64,000 nucleotides of DNA, taken from positions 131,813-195,812 of the forward strand of contig JAUJNZ010000006.1 of NCBI GenBank assembly GCA_030447905.1, written 5' to 3'. The stretch's first letter is position 1; the number at the start of each line of letters is the position of its first letter. Both the position numbers and the translations under genes were made by a program. The notes below the pieces were generated by a model. That model saw only the letters and a program-made list of their open reading frames with translations. It was not told the origin of the DNA and made no database searches. This DNA comes from Thermoleophilaceae bacterium (GTDB taxonomy: Bacteria; Actinomycetota; Thermoleophilia; Solirubrobacterales; Thermoleophilaceae). Positions 39,309 through 47,768 of the stretch are shown in pieces.

Positions 39309-40139
39309 ATGGAAGCCCGGGACTCGGAGCTCGTCGACGAGGTCGTCACCGACGATCTCTCCGAGGAGGAGGCGGTCGATCAGGCTGGGATCGAGGGCGA
39401 CGCGTGCGAGCACGTATCCGAGGAGGGACGTGTCCCCTCCGAGGAGGCCGAGGACTTCTCGAGTCTCGGGGAGGAAGAGATCCGCGCGCTCGACGAGCTC
39501 GTCCGAGCGGACGACGAGCGCCGGTCTGTTGGGGCGGAAGCGCGCGGGCTCACTCCCGGACAGTTCCTGAGACCGGGAGGTGGTTGGGGCGGGTCAGAGG
39601 CGTCGGTGCGACGGGCGATTCGAATCGCCACCGACAACGGGCTCACGGTGACCTCGACCAAGCGAAGCATCCTCAGCTCCGGCTCCGATCATCACGTGAG
39701 CCAGAAGATGGCGTTCGCCGCCGACCTGTCGAACGGCTCGAGCCCGACCCCGCAGATGGACAAGACCGCCCGCGATATCGCCCGCGCCCTCGGCCACCCG
39801 GGCTGGCGCGGGGGGGTGCTGACGACCTCCCACGGCGCCGCTCGGGCGCAGCTTCTGTGGAGGACGACCCAGGGTGGCAACCACTTCAATCACGTCCACT
39901 TCGGAGTCCGGCTCTCGGGTCGAGTGACTCCAGGCATGCCGATGCTCACTCGGCCTTACATGCGCGGAGAGGAGGTCGGCTGGATCCAGCGCCGACTCGT
40001 GGAGCTCGGCTTCGGACCGCTCGACGTAGACGGGGTCTTCGGTCCCGATACCGATGCCGCGGTGCGCCGGTTCCAAGGCGCTCGAGGTCTGGACGTCGAC
40101 GGCATCGTCGGCCCCGGGACACGGGCGGCTCTCGGCTGA
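39309..40139 (+). CDS. M15-like peptidase with peptidoglycan-binding domain
   Basis: 276 residues from ATG 39309, behind a G-run; GTG 39261 in frame would add 16. Residues ~1-85 are acidic (DEVVTDDLSEEEAVDQ). The middle region has SDHHVSQKMAFAADLS and GGNHFNHVHFGV, the spaced His/Asp pattern of M15/VanY-type zinc peptidases, which cut peptidoglycan stem peptides. The C-terminus (205-276) is a PG_binding_1 domain: RGEEVGWIQRRLVELGF, VDGVFGPDTDAAVRRFQ. No export signal is visible, so how it reaches the wall is unclear. Confidence 0.72.
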   Translation: MEARDSELVDEVVTDDLSEEEAVDQAGIEGDACEHVSEEGRVPSEEAEDFSSLGEEEIRALDELVRADDERRSVGAEARGLTPGQFLRPGGGWGGSEASVRRAIRIATDNGLTVTSTKRSILSSGSDHHVSQKMAFAADLSNGSSPTPQMDKTARDIARALGHPGWRGGVLTTSHGAARAQLLWRTTQGGNHFNHVHFGVRLSGRVTPGMPMLTRPYMRGEEVGWIQRRLVELGFGPLDVDGVFGPDTDAAVRRFQGARGLDVDGIVGPGTRAALG

Positions 40140-40194
40140 TTCGGGCGTCTCCGTCGGCGACGGCGCCGCGACGAGAAGCGCCGAGCGCAGCCCC

Positions 40195-41928
40195 TCAGCC
40201 CCGCCCGCGATCGAGCTCCGCGGTGATGAGCGGGTAGACATCGTCGGCGGCGTGCTTGCCCATGAACGGGTCGAGGTGGCCGTAGTTGGGCAGGACGTGA
40301 AAGGCGTCGTAGCCGGGGCGCCAGGAGGCGAAGAAGTCGAAGGTCCGCTTCTGGCTGACCGGCAGGAAGCAGCGGTTGCGCTCGCCCGCCAGGAAGGCAA
40401 AGCGAGCGTCGGTCTTCGGCTCCTCGGCGACGAACGACGCGGGGAGCTCGGGCCTGTCCTCCACGGAGATCAGGTGGCCGGCCTCGATGCAGCGCGACAT
40501 CTGCTCGAAGAAGGTGATCGGCACGCTGGCGAACTCGTCCTTGAGCCACTCATGGGTCTCCTCGTTCAGGTGCTCGTGGGCCCAGAGAGTCGGGAACCCC
40601 GTTCCGTAGGTGAACGAGGACCACTTACACACGGGGTTCTCGCACTCGTGGTGGGTCAGCCTGACGAAGCCGTCGAGCGCCTTGGCGACGGGGGTCGGCG
40701 CGTCGAGGCCCCACTGGGGGTTCAGGTAGTCGGTCAGGAGGCCCACGAGCGGAAGCAGCCGCCTGATCTTGAACTCGGAGACCGCCGGGACGACCGGATG
40801 CAGGGTGACCGCGTTGGCCACGACCGTGCTCACCTCGGGGACCAGTCCCGCGACGGCCGACATCATGAACGAGGTCGAGCCCTGGCAGTGGATGACGGCC
40901 TTCACGTCCTCGGCGCCGGTTTCGGAGAGGACCTTCTTGACCGCCCGGGGGTGGTCGAGCACCGCGGCCTGGTCGAGCGTCCAGCGATTCGGCTCGTGAT
41001 CGATCGACGCGCGCCAGTTCTCGAGCCAGACGTCGTAGCCCTCGGCGACCAGATGCTCGACGAAGGTCGTGGAGACCGGCGAGCGAAACAGGTTGGCGCG
41101 CACCCCGGCGCCGTGGACGAGCAGCACCGGCCCCTTCCGCGGTGGCTCGCCGCCCACGACGTGAACCAGGTCGAGGGCCATCCCGTCGCCGGCCTCGAAG
41201 GGCACGACGCGGTGCTCGAGGTGGTCTCCGGGTCGAGCCGGCCGAGGGCGGCCGGGGGCCGGTCGGGATCGCGGCTCGGTGGGCGGAGGGTCGTCTGCGC
41301 CCGGCGTCGCGGTGTCGGCCTCCGAAGCCCGCGCCCCGTAGACCTTGAAGAGGTCGCCGAAGAAGACGGCCGCGAAGCCGGCCAGCGCCCGGGCGCGATC
41401 GCCCAGCGAGCCCCCGCGGGCACGGAAGGTGGTGAGCTGGCGGGCGAAGTCGAGCGGCAGAATCCGCACGACGCCCGAGGCGACGAGCCCCGCCTCGGAC
41501 TCCTCCGAGGCCTCGACGTGCCCGGATAGGAGGCGGCTGTAGAGGGTGGTCGTGTCCGGCCAGAGATCGAGGCCGCGATGGTCGCGCACGACCTTGAAGC
41601 CCGTGAGCGTCAGCGGGTGCCCGGCGCCGTCGCGGAAGTGCAGGCGGTAGAGCATCCGCTTGCCTCCGTCGGAGTGGTCGACGAAGAGGTTGAACAGGCC
41701 TCGCTCCACCGCAAGTCGCCCGCCCACCGCCTCGCACTCGATCCAGCCCCGCGGGATCGCCGGATGGCGAGGATCGGATCGGAACCGGTCGAAGTCGTCG
41801 GTCTCGATCGTCAGGTGGAACATCAGCGGGGTGCCCTGCTCCCGGCCCAGCCGCTCCCCCTGGGCGAAGTCCTGCTCACCAAAGGCCACGTGGCCCTTCA
41901 TCTTCTCGGTAAAGCTCACGCTGGTCAC
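40195..41928 (-). CDS. two-domain alpha/beta hydrolase with predicted Cys nucleophile
   Basis: 577 residues from ATG 41928, overlapping the GMC oxidase stop by 4 nt. Residues 1-200 begin SFTEKMKGHVAFGEQDF, a beta-rich module that, as I recall, follows the flavoprotein part in long fused cholesterol-oxidase-like proteins. Residues ~240-577 form an alpha/beta hydrolase: LLVHGAGVRANLFRSP (oxyanion region), AVIHCQGSTSFMMSA with Cys348 where Ser is usual, and a late PNYGHLDPFMG His. It probably hydrolyses a lipid or sterol ester or a product of the adjacent oxidase. No signal peptide was seen. Confidence 0.78.
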   Translation of the reverse strand: MTSVSFTEKMKGHVAFGEQDFAQGERLGREQGTPLMFHLTIETDDFDRFRSDPRHPAIPRGWIECEAVGGRLAVERGLFNLFVDHSDGGKRMLYRLHFRDGAGHPLTLTGFKVVRDHRGLDLWPDTTTLYSRLLSGHVEASEESEAGLVASGVVRILPLDFARQLTTFRARGGSLGDRARALAGFAAVFFGDLFKVYGARASEADTATPGADDPPPTEPRSRPAPGRPRPARPGDHLEHRVVPFEAGDGMALDLVHVVGGEPPRKGPVLLVHGAGVRANLFRSPVSTTFVEHLVAEGYDVWLENWRASIDHEPNRWTLDQAAVLDHPRAVKKVLSETGAEDVKAVIHCQGSTSFMMSAVAGLVPEVSTVVANAVTLHPVVPAVSEFKIRRLLPLVGLLTDYLNPQWGLDAPTPVAKALDGFVRLTHHECENPVCKWSSFTYGTGFPTLWAHEHLNEETHEWLKDEFASVPITFFEQMSRCIEAGHLISVEDRPELPASFVAEEPKTDARFAFLAGERNRCFLPVSQKRTFDFFASWRPGYDAFHVLPNYGHLDPFMGKHAADDVYPLITAELDRGRG

Positions 41929-43589
41929 GTGTGGCCCCCTTCTACTGGCTCGATCATCCGGTCTGAGAAGCGGTCGGCAAGCGCGGCGATGGTAAGGCTC
42001 GGGTTGGGGCCGACGGGGCCCGGCATGACCGCTCCGTCGGCCACGAACAGGCCCGGGTAGCCGAATACCTCGCCGAAGGAGTCGACAACGCCCTCACGCC
42101 GGTCGTCGCCCATCGGGCACCCCCCGAGCGGGTGGACGGTGATGACCCGCCCGATATGCCAGAGCGGGTTCTCGTGGAAGTCGGCGCCGAGGGCCCTGGC
42201 GACCCGCTCAGACACGGCCCGGACCCGGTCGAAGTAGGCGCCGGACTTATGCTTGCGCCAGTCGAGGTCGAGGCGCCCCCGCCTCAGGCGCATCGTCCCG
42301 TCGGGGACGTCGCGCCCCATGCCGAGGAGCGGGAGGACGCCGGCCGAGAGGTCGGTCCTCGAGAACAGCGCCGAGAGCTCGGCACCGAGGTCCGGATCCG
42401 GGCCGCGCCGAAGCCAGTCGCGCAGGCGCAGGACCGCCGCCGTTCGCAGGCGCCAGAGCACCCCTGGGGTGTCGATCACCTGAAGCGCCCAGGTGACAAA
42501 GCCAGGGAACCCGGCGTCCTCGAGGTAGAAGCCACGGCCCGAGCCACCGGGGTCGAGCTCGTCGGCGACGCGGACGGCGCTCGTGATGACCGGGCCGTAG
42601 CTCGGGTCGAGCACGCGGGCGACGCTGCCTGCTCCAACCTCGTCCTGGGCGCCCGTGGCGAAGGTGAGCAGGTCGCCGTTGCCCGAGAAGCGCTGCCCGA
42701 GGCGGGGACTCAGCTTCGGAAAGGCGCTTCGGTTGCGCAGGAGGAGGTAGGTCGAGCCGAAAGTACCCGCCGCGAGCACGACCCGGTCGGCGGTCAGGGT
42801 CACCCGGTCGGCCGGTTCTTGGGCGTGGTCGACGTACCCGACGCGGTAGCGGCCCCCGGATGCGGGCTCGAGCGATCGCACCTCGCTGAGGGTGCGCAGG
42901 TCGGCCCCCGCGCGTTTGGCCGCCGACAGGTAGGTGAAGTCGAGCGTGTTCTTCGAGCCGAAGTTGCAGCCGAGGTCGCACTCGCCGACCAGGCGGCAGG
43001 TGAAGCGCGGGGTCCCGTGCAGGTTGTCCTCGCTGCCGGGGACCTGCTCGCCGGTGCCGGCCTCCCCGCCCTCGTTGGCGAAGGTGACGGCGAGCGGCGG
43101 CAGGGACCAGTCGAGGCCCTCCCGTTCGGCCGCCGCCCGAAACGCGCGGGTCTTCGGCGTCTGCTCGGCGAGCGGGTAGGGGACGGGCTTAAGCATCCGC
43201 TCGACCTGGCCGTAGTGAGGCTCGAGGTCGGAGTAGGTGACCGGCCAGCGCTCGAGAACGCCGTCGGCGACCGCGTCGCGGACGAACCAGGAGGCGTCCT
43301 TGCGCAGCAGGACGTTGGCGTAGATGAGCGAGCCTCCGCCGAGTCCGCTGGCCACCACCCCGGCGATCCCCGGGAACGACCATACGTTGAAGAGTCCGAG
43401 CAGGCCCGCGCTCGGGTCCCAGAAGTTCTCGCGCATCCGGTAGGGGCTGCGCGGGAACGACCCGGGCGGGTAGGCCCTGCCTCGCTCGAGCAGGCACACG
43501 CGCCGACCGGCCTCGGCGAGGCGGTAGGCGGCCACCGAGCCGCCGAAGCCCGAGCCGACGACGATCGCGTCGAAGTGCTCTTCGGTCAT
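41925..43589 (-). CDS. GMC-family oxidoreductase, cholesterol-oxidase-like
   Basis: 554 residues from ATG 43589, 7 nt after the emfourin gene. The FAD-binding fingerprint AIVVGSGFGGSVAAYRLAEA is at the N-terminus with Glu in LLERGR; then GLGGGSLIYANVLLR, CDLGCNFGSKNTLDFTYLSA, VLAAGTFGSTYLLLRN and the C-terminal HPLGGCPMGDD, NPSLTIAALADRF. The layout is that of bacterial cholesterol/3-beta-hydroxysteroid oxidases and related alcohol oxidases; the real substrate is unknown. It is third in an operon protease-inhibitor-oxidase-hydrolase. A broken paralogue lies at 49.8-51.1 kb. Confidence 0.88.
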   Translation of the reverse strand: MTEEHFDAIVVGSGFGGSVAAYRLAEAGRRVCLLERGRAYPPGSFPRSPYRMRENFWDPSAGLLGLFNVWSFPGIAGVVASGLGGGSLIYANVLLRKDASWFVRDAVADGVLERWPVTYSDLEPHYGQVERMLKPVPYPLAEQTPKTRAFRAAAEREGLDWSLPPLAVTFANEGGEAGTGEQVPGSEDNLHGTPRFTCRLVGECDLGCNFGSKNTLDFTYLSAAKRAGADLRTLSEVRSLEPASGGRYRVGYVDHAQEPADRVTLTADRVVLAAGTFGSTYLLLRNRSAFPKLSPRLGQRFSGNGDLLTFATGAQDEVGAGSVARVLDPSYGPVITSAVRVADELDPGGSGRGFYLEDAGFPGFVTWALQVIDTPGVLWRLRTAAVLRLRDWLRRGPDPDLGAELSALFSRTDLSAGVLPLLGMGRDVPDGTMRLRRGRLDLDWRKHKSGAYFDRVRAVSERVARALGADFHENPLWHIGRVITVHPLGGCPMGDDRREGVVDSFGEVFGYPGLFVADGAVMPGPVGPNPSLTIAALADRFSDRMIEPVEGGHT

Positions 43590-43596
43590 CGCCGCC

Positions 43597-43920
43597 CTAC
43601 TCCGGTCTCGTCGGCGAGCGCCCGCTTGGCGACCCGTGGGTGAGCACTTTGTCGATCAGGGCGCGCAGGTCCGGCGATATCTCGTTCTCCGAAGCGGTGA
43701 CGTGGTGCTCCTCGCCGTCACGGACGACCGTGAGGTCGTATTGGAAGCGGTCCACCCCCCGGCCGCGGAGGGGCGATCTCTCAGCGAGGTCCTCTAGATC
43801 GATCCGTCCGACGAGCGCCTCGATCTCCTGTGCCTCCTCGGGCGGAAGGTCGCTCGTGTCGAGGTGAGCCGGGACCCGCAGGTTCGCGAACCCCCCGCTT
43901 CGGACCACGTCGAGGCGCAC
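43597..43920 (-). CDS. emfourin-like protealysin inhibitor
   Basis: 107 residues from GTG 43920, 7 nt after the M4 protease stop. It reads VRLDVVRSGGFANLRVPAHL, then LPPEEAQEIEALVGRIDLED, FQYDLTVVRDGEEHHVTASE and DLRALIDKVLTHGSPSGR. The size (~110 residues), the opening Arg-Ser-Gly-Gly-Phe, and its place directly behind a protealysin-like gene match emfourin, the protein inhibitor of protealysin. The frame is open upstream, but that part overlaps the protease. It should bind the protease and limit its activity inside the cell. Confidence 0.85.
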   Translation of the reverse strand: MRLDVVRSGGFANLRVPAHLDTSDLPPEEAQEIEALVGRIDLEDLAERSPLRGRGVDRFQYDLTVVRDGEEHHVTASENEISPDLRALIDKVLTHGSPSGRSPTRPE

Positions 43921-43927
43921 TCCCGCG

Positions 43928-45010
43928 CTACCGCAGCTGGAGGCCGACCGCCTCCCAGCCGGCCTGAACCGCCTTGACCTCGCCGCTATCCCTGCCGTAG
44001 AGCCGCCCGGCGACGCGTCGGGTGAGGCCGGCAAAGCGCCAAAAGCCCGATGTCGGCTTGAGGGTCGGATGGCGAAGGGCTTCGTACCAGACCCGTCCGG
44101 CGCGCTCCCAGGCGTAGCCGCCGAGGCCCGTCGCGACGAAGTAGAAGGCGTGGTTCGGTATGCCCGAGTTGATGTGGACCCCGCCGTTGTCCTCGACGGT
44201 GTCGACGTAGTCGCGCATGTGCCCCGGCTGGGGATCCCTCCCGACGAGCGGGTCGTCGTAGGCCTCGCCGGGAGCCTTCATGGAGCGCAGGGCGTCGCCC
44301 GCGATATCCGGCGTCCAGACCTCGGATCCGATCAGCCAGTCGGCCTGCTCGGAGGTCTGGTTGAGCTTGCGCTGCTTGACCAGGGAGCCGGAGACGTCCG
44401 ACATCGACTCGTTGAGCGCCCCCGACTGGCCGAAGTACTCGAGCGCGGCCTCGTCCTCGGTGACCCCGTGCCCGAGCTCGTGACCGATGACGTCGAGCGA
44501 GGCCGTCATCCTCCCGAGGACCTGTCCGTCGCCGTCGCCGAAGACCATTCGCTTGCCGTCCCAAAAAGCGTTCGGGTACTGCGCCCCGAAGTGGACGACG
44601 CCCCGCAGGGGCATGCCCTCGTCGTCGATCGAGTTGCGCCCGTAGGTCTCGAGGAAGAAGTTAAAGGTGTCGCCGAAGCCGTCGTAGGCCTCGTCGGTGG
44701 CCGTGTCCCCGCTCGGCGGGTCGCCCTCGCGCCGCACGATCTTGCCGCGCACGCTCTCCGATCCTTCGGCGCTCCTAATGATCCGGTTCGGCTTCGCCGT
44801 CGGCTCGACCGCCAGCGCGTCGGCGCCCTCGCGCGGACCGCGCCCGCGCACCTTCGCGTTCTGGACCCGGGCCATCCGGATCGACTGGTCGCGGTTCAGC
44901 GCTCGCACCGCCCAATCGCGCTGGGACTCGTCGCCCTTGCGAGCGATGTTCTCGAGGATCGCCGGCGTCAGCAGGCAGTGGAGCGGGTCGCGGCAGCGGT
45001 GCATGCTCAT
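43928..45010 (-). CDS. protealysin-like M4 metallopeptidase
   Basis: 360 residues from ATG 45010. The short propeptide resembles protealysin precursors: CLLTPAILENIARKGDESQR near residue 12, whose Cys may act as a switch on the zinc. The mature enzyme holds HELGHGVTE with HELGH at 177-181, the third ligand region GALNESMSDVSG, and the active-site His in NGGVHINSGIPNHAFYF. No classical signal peptide is present, as in other protealysin-like enzymes. It is first of a four-gene operon with its inhibitor, a GMC oxidase and a hydrolase. Confidence 0.93.
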   Translation of the reverse strand: MSMHRCRDPLHCLLTPAILENIARKGDESQRDWAVRALNRDQSIRMARVQNAKVRGRGPREGADALAVEPTAKPNRIIRSAEGSESVRGKIVRREGDPPSGDTATDEAYDGFGDTFNFFLETYGRNSIDDEGMPLRGVVHFGAQYPNAFWDGKRMVFGDGDGQVLGRMTASLDVIGHELGHGVTEDEAALEYFGQSGALNESMSDVSGSLVKQRKLNQTSEQADWLIGSEVWTPDIAGDALRSMKAPGEAYDDPLVGRDPQPGHMRDYVDTVEDNGGVHINSGIPNHAFYFVATGLGGYAWERAGRVWYEALRHPTLKPTSGFWRFAGLTRRVAGRLYGRDSGEVKAVQAGWEAVGLQLR

Positions 45011-45099
45011 CTCCTCCAGAGGTGTGGCGGGCGACTATACGGCGTTTGGGGCGGGCGCGGAAGCTCGCGCAGGCGATCTCTCCCACTCATAGGACCGCG

Positions 45100-45111
45100 G
45101 AACGGTTACGT
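45100..45111 (+). promoter_or_regulatory. shared upstream motif GAACGGTTACGT
   Basis: Second copy of the element seen at 39274, differing at one of 12 positions. It lies in the 230-nt divergent region between the M4 protease and metallophosphoesterase operons, 25 nt before ATG 45137. Confidence 0.3.
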
Positions 45112-45136
45112 GGCAGTCCAGCACGCAAGGTCCCAC

Positions 45137-45310
45137 ATGCTGCCGCCCCTCGAGCGGCGCATGGCAATGGAGTCATCGGCTGAGAAAACCTCCGATCCTC
45201 CTTTGTGTAAAGGTCTCTGCCCGGTCTGCCTCGAGAGGAGGACGTGCCCTGGATGCCACCAGACGCCCCTGAACCGCCCTGGCCGCACCGCGTGGATGCT
45301 CCTCAACTGA
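45137..45310 (+). CDS. possible small Cys-rich (zinc-ribbon-like) protein
   Basis: 57 codons, ATG 45137 to TGA 45308-45310. Residues CKGLCPVCLERRTCPGC contain three CxxC-like spacings of a zinc knuckle. It overlaps the probable N-terminus of the metallophosphoesterase, which starts at 45253 or possibly 45316, so both may not be real. Upstream placement of the shared motif at the same distance as before 39309 speaks for it; ordinary codon use and overlap speak against it. Confidence 0.3.
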   Translation: MLPPLERRMAMESSAEKTSDPPLCKGLCPVCLERRTCPGCHQTPLNRPGRTAWMLLN

Positions 45311-46956
45311 GCTTCATGCCGCAGCCGATGGTGAGCTGGCTAAGCCCCAGGATCTTGGTCGAAGCCGCCTTGCGGGTGGGCGTCTCGAGCCTCTTCGGTG
45401 AGTACGCCGACAAGCGTGAGTTCCAGGCGGCGCTCGATCCAGAGCCCGGACGACCGGTCGCCTACGGGGAGGTGGACAAGAGCGACGGCGCTCTGTGGCT
45501 CGACTTCGTCGCCGACCTCGCCGACGGCTTCGACTCGACGTACGCGGTCGCATGCCTGCTCGGTCGCCCCCGCTTGGGAGTTCGGGACGGCGGACGCGAC
45601 TACGACCTTCCGCGCGGGCGGGCGCTGGTCATGGGCGGCGACGAGGTCTACTCCGTTCCGACGCGGGCCGACTACGAGAACCGCTTGCGCGGGCCCTACG
45701 CGGCCGCCCTCCCGGGCCCGGTCTCGCCGCAGCCTGACCTGCTCGCGATTCCCGGAAACCACGACTGGTACGACGGCCTTACGAACTTTCTGCGTGTCTT
45801 CTGCGCCGAGCGCGACATCGGCGCGTGGAAGACGCGCCAGAGGCGGAGCTACTTCGCGCTGAGGCTGCCCCATCGCTGGTGGCTGCTCGGCATCGACATA
45901 CAGCTCGACACCTACATCGACGATTCTCAGCTCGCCTATTTCAAGGGGGTCGGCCTCCGTCGTGGCGATCGGGTGATCCTTGTCACGGGCAAGCCGAGCT
46001 GGGTCAAGGTCCGCCCGGGCCACGAGCCGGCCTCGCACCGCAACCTGCGCTACTTCAAGGAGCACGTCGTGAAGCCGGCGGGCGCCGAGGTGGCCGTCAC
46101 CCTCACCGGCGACCTTCACCACTACGCGCGCTACGCGATCGAGGGCGAAGACCAGCTCATCACTGCGGGTGGCGGCGGCGCCTACCTGTACCCGACTCAC
46201 CAGCTCAATTCGGAGCTCCGGCTCCCAGGTCACCGGACTCCGCACCGACTCGTCGAATGCTTTCCTTCCGCCGAAGAATCCGAGCAGCTGACCTGGGGAG
46301 CGCTGGGCCTGCCAAAGCTCGCGCGCGGTCTGTGCGCCCTCCTCGCCGTCCTCTATGCCCTGATCGGCGCCTCCCTCTTCGCGGCGATCGCCTCCGGCCC
46401 GGGATGGTGGGTGGCGGTGGTCGCCGTCGCCTTGGTCATCGCGGGGACCTTGCTCGGCTACGCCGGCGCGAGGAGCTCGCTCGCGAGGCTCGTGGTGGGC
46501 GCTCAACACGCGCTCGCCCACCTCGTTCTCGCCGCTCTACCGGCGCTCATCACCACGCTGGCGTTCGGCGCGGATGGGGCTGTCGCAGGACTGCTGGCCG
46601 CTGCGGTCTCGGCGGCCGTCGGGTTCTCGCTGGGAGGCGTGACCTTCGGGCTCTACCTCGTGCTGTCCCACCCGTTCGTCCCGCGGCACGTGAACGAGGT
46701 GCTCGCCTGCCAGGGGATCCCGGACTACAAGAACTTCCTGCGGCTTCGGCTCGACCAGGGCGGTTTGACCATCTATCCGATCGGCATCCGCAAGGTACCG
46801 CGCAGGTGGGGGCGGGTGGCGGAGCGTGGCCCCGAGGATCCGGTGCTGGCCCCGGCTGAAGGCGAGCTCGTGGCGGAGCTGATCGAGCCCCCGATCGAGG
46901 TACCGGTGTCCCGGCGCCGAGAACACATACCCGACCTCGATGGAGGGAGACGATGA
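45253..46956 (+). CDS. membrane-anchored calcineurin-like metallophosphoesterase
   Basis: 567 residues from ATG 45253, with AGGAGG 11 nt upstream; GTG 45244 or ATG 45316 are alternatives in the same frame. The phosphoesterase part (to ~330) shows GGDEVYSVPTRADYENR, AIPGNHDWYDGLTNF and TGDLHHYARYAIEG, which supply the bimetal-binding Asp, Asn and His residues. From ~350 to 480 there are several membrane spans (LLAVLYALIGASLFAAIA, ALITTLAFGADGAVAGLLAA), then a soluble tail. The substrate is unknown. The stop overlaps the next gene (ATGA), linking it to the lysozyme-like protein. Confidence 0.82.
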   Translation: MPPDAPEPPWPHRVDAPQLSFMPQPMVSWLSPRILVEAALRVGVSSLFGEYADKREFQAALDPEPGRPVAYGEVDKSDGALWLDFVADLADGFDSTYAVACLLGRPRLGVRDGGRDYDLPRGRALVMGGDEVYSVPTRADYENRLRGPYAAALPGPVSPQPDLLAIPGNHDWYDGLTNFLRVFCAERDIGAWKTRQRRSYFALRLPHRWWLLGIDIQLDTYIDDSQLAYFKGVGLRRGDRVILVTGKPSWVKVRPGHEPASHRNLRYFKEHVVKPAGAEVAVTLTGDLHHYARYAIEGEDQLITAGGGGAYLYPTHQLNSELRLPGHRTPHRLVECFPSAEESEQLTWGALGLPKLARGLCALLAVLYALIGASLFAAIASGPGWWVAVVAVALVIAGTLLGYAGARSSLARLVVGAQHALAHLVLAALPALITTLAFGADGAVAGLLAAAVSAAVGFSLGGVTFGLYLVLSHPFVPRHVNEVLACQGIPDYKNFLRLRLDQGGLTIYPIGIRKVPRRWGRVAERGPEDPVLAPAEGELVAELIEPPIEVPVSRRREHIPDLDGGRR

Positions 46957-47768
46957 CCAGTAAAGAGCGCGGCTACGTCGAGGAGATGAAGCGCGGAGGA
47001 GTGCTCCGGGCGGAGACCGTGCTCGAATGCGCGAAGCAGGCCGGCGTGAAGCTGTCGCTCGGGATCGGCCTGCTCGAGCAGGAGGCGAGCCGAGACGGCA
47101 AGATCGGGCTGAACGTCTGGGGCAACGACCGGGCCCCCAACGGCGGCACCTCCGACTGGGGCTGGGACGAGGTCACCGAGTCCAACTACAAGGCCTACAA
47201 GGAGCGCCGCGGCCCGACCGGACAGGGCGGGCGCCAGGGCGTGGGCCCGACCCAGCTGACGTGGCACACGCTGCAGGATGCGGCCGATCGCCTCGGAGGC
47301 TGCTGGAAGCCCGAGAACTCGATCCTCGTCGGCTTCACCCACCTGAAATCACTCATCGACGAGCACGGCTACGAGGTCGGAGTCGAACGCTACAACGGCG
47401 TCGGGCGTGTGGAGTACTCGCGGTCGGTCCGCGAGAGGGCGAGTCGCTGGCACGACATCCTCGGCGATGCGGGCGGTGACGGGGAAGAGACGCCGGAGGA
47501 TGATCCCGAGGGTGAGGGGGATTACCCGGAGGTCAACTTCGGGGACAGCGGAGCGGGAATCGAGGAGCTGCAGCGGGCCCTCAACGGCCACGGCGCCGCC
47601 GACGCGCTAGGCCTCTGGGAGATCGACGTCGACGGAGAATACGGGCCGCTCTCACACGGCTTGGCCGTCGAGGTCGTCTATCGGCTCGGGGTCTATTCCA
47701 GACGTATCCGCGGCGACGCGCTCAGCGCGTACGCAACACGAGCTGGTCATGGCTCCGCAGCGCCGTAA
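46953..47768 (+). CDS. lysozyme-like protein with C-terminal peptidoglycan-binding-type domain
   Basis: 271 residues, ATG 46953. The N-terminal half (20-165) has the helical lysozyme-superfamily pattern: KLSLGIGLLEQEASRDGKIG with a candidate catalytic Glu, NVWGND, GVGPTQLTWHTLQDAADRLG and VERYNGVGRVEYSRSVRERA. After an acidic linker (GDGEETPEDDPEGEGD) comes a domain with GDSGAGIEELQRALNGHGAA and VDGEYGPLSHGLAVEVVYRL, like PG_binding_1. No signal peptide is seen, as in phage endolysins. It is coupled to the metallophosphoesterase and overlaps the amidase start. Confidence 0.72.
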   Translation: MTSKERGYVEEMKRGGVLRAETVLECAKQAGVKLSLGIGLLEQEASRDGKIGLNVWGNDRAPNGGTSDWGWDEVTESNYKAYKERRGPTGQGGRQGVGPTQLTWHTLQDAADRLGGCWKPENSILVGFTHLKSLIDEHGYEVGVERYNGVGRVEYSRSVRERASRWHDILGDAGGDGEETPEDDPEGEGDYPEVNFGDSGAGIEELQRALNGHGAADALGLWEIDVDGEYGPLSHGLAVEVVYRLGVYSRRIRGDALSAYATRAGHGSAAP

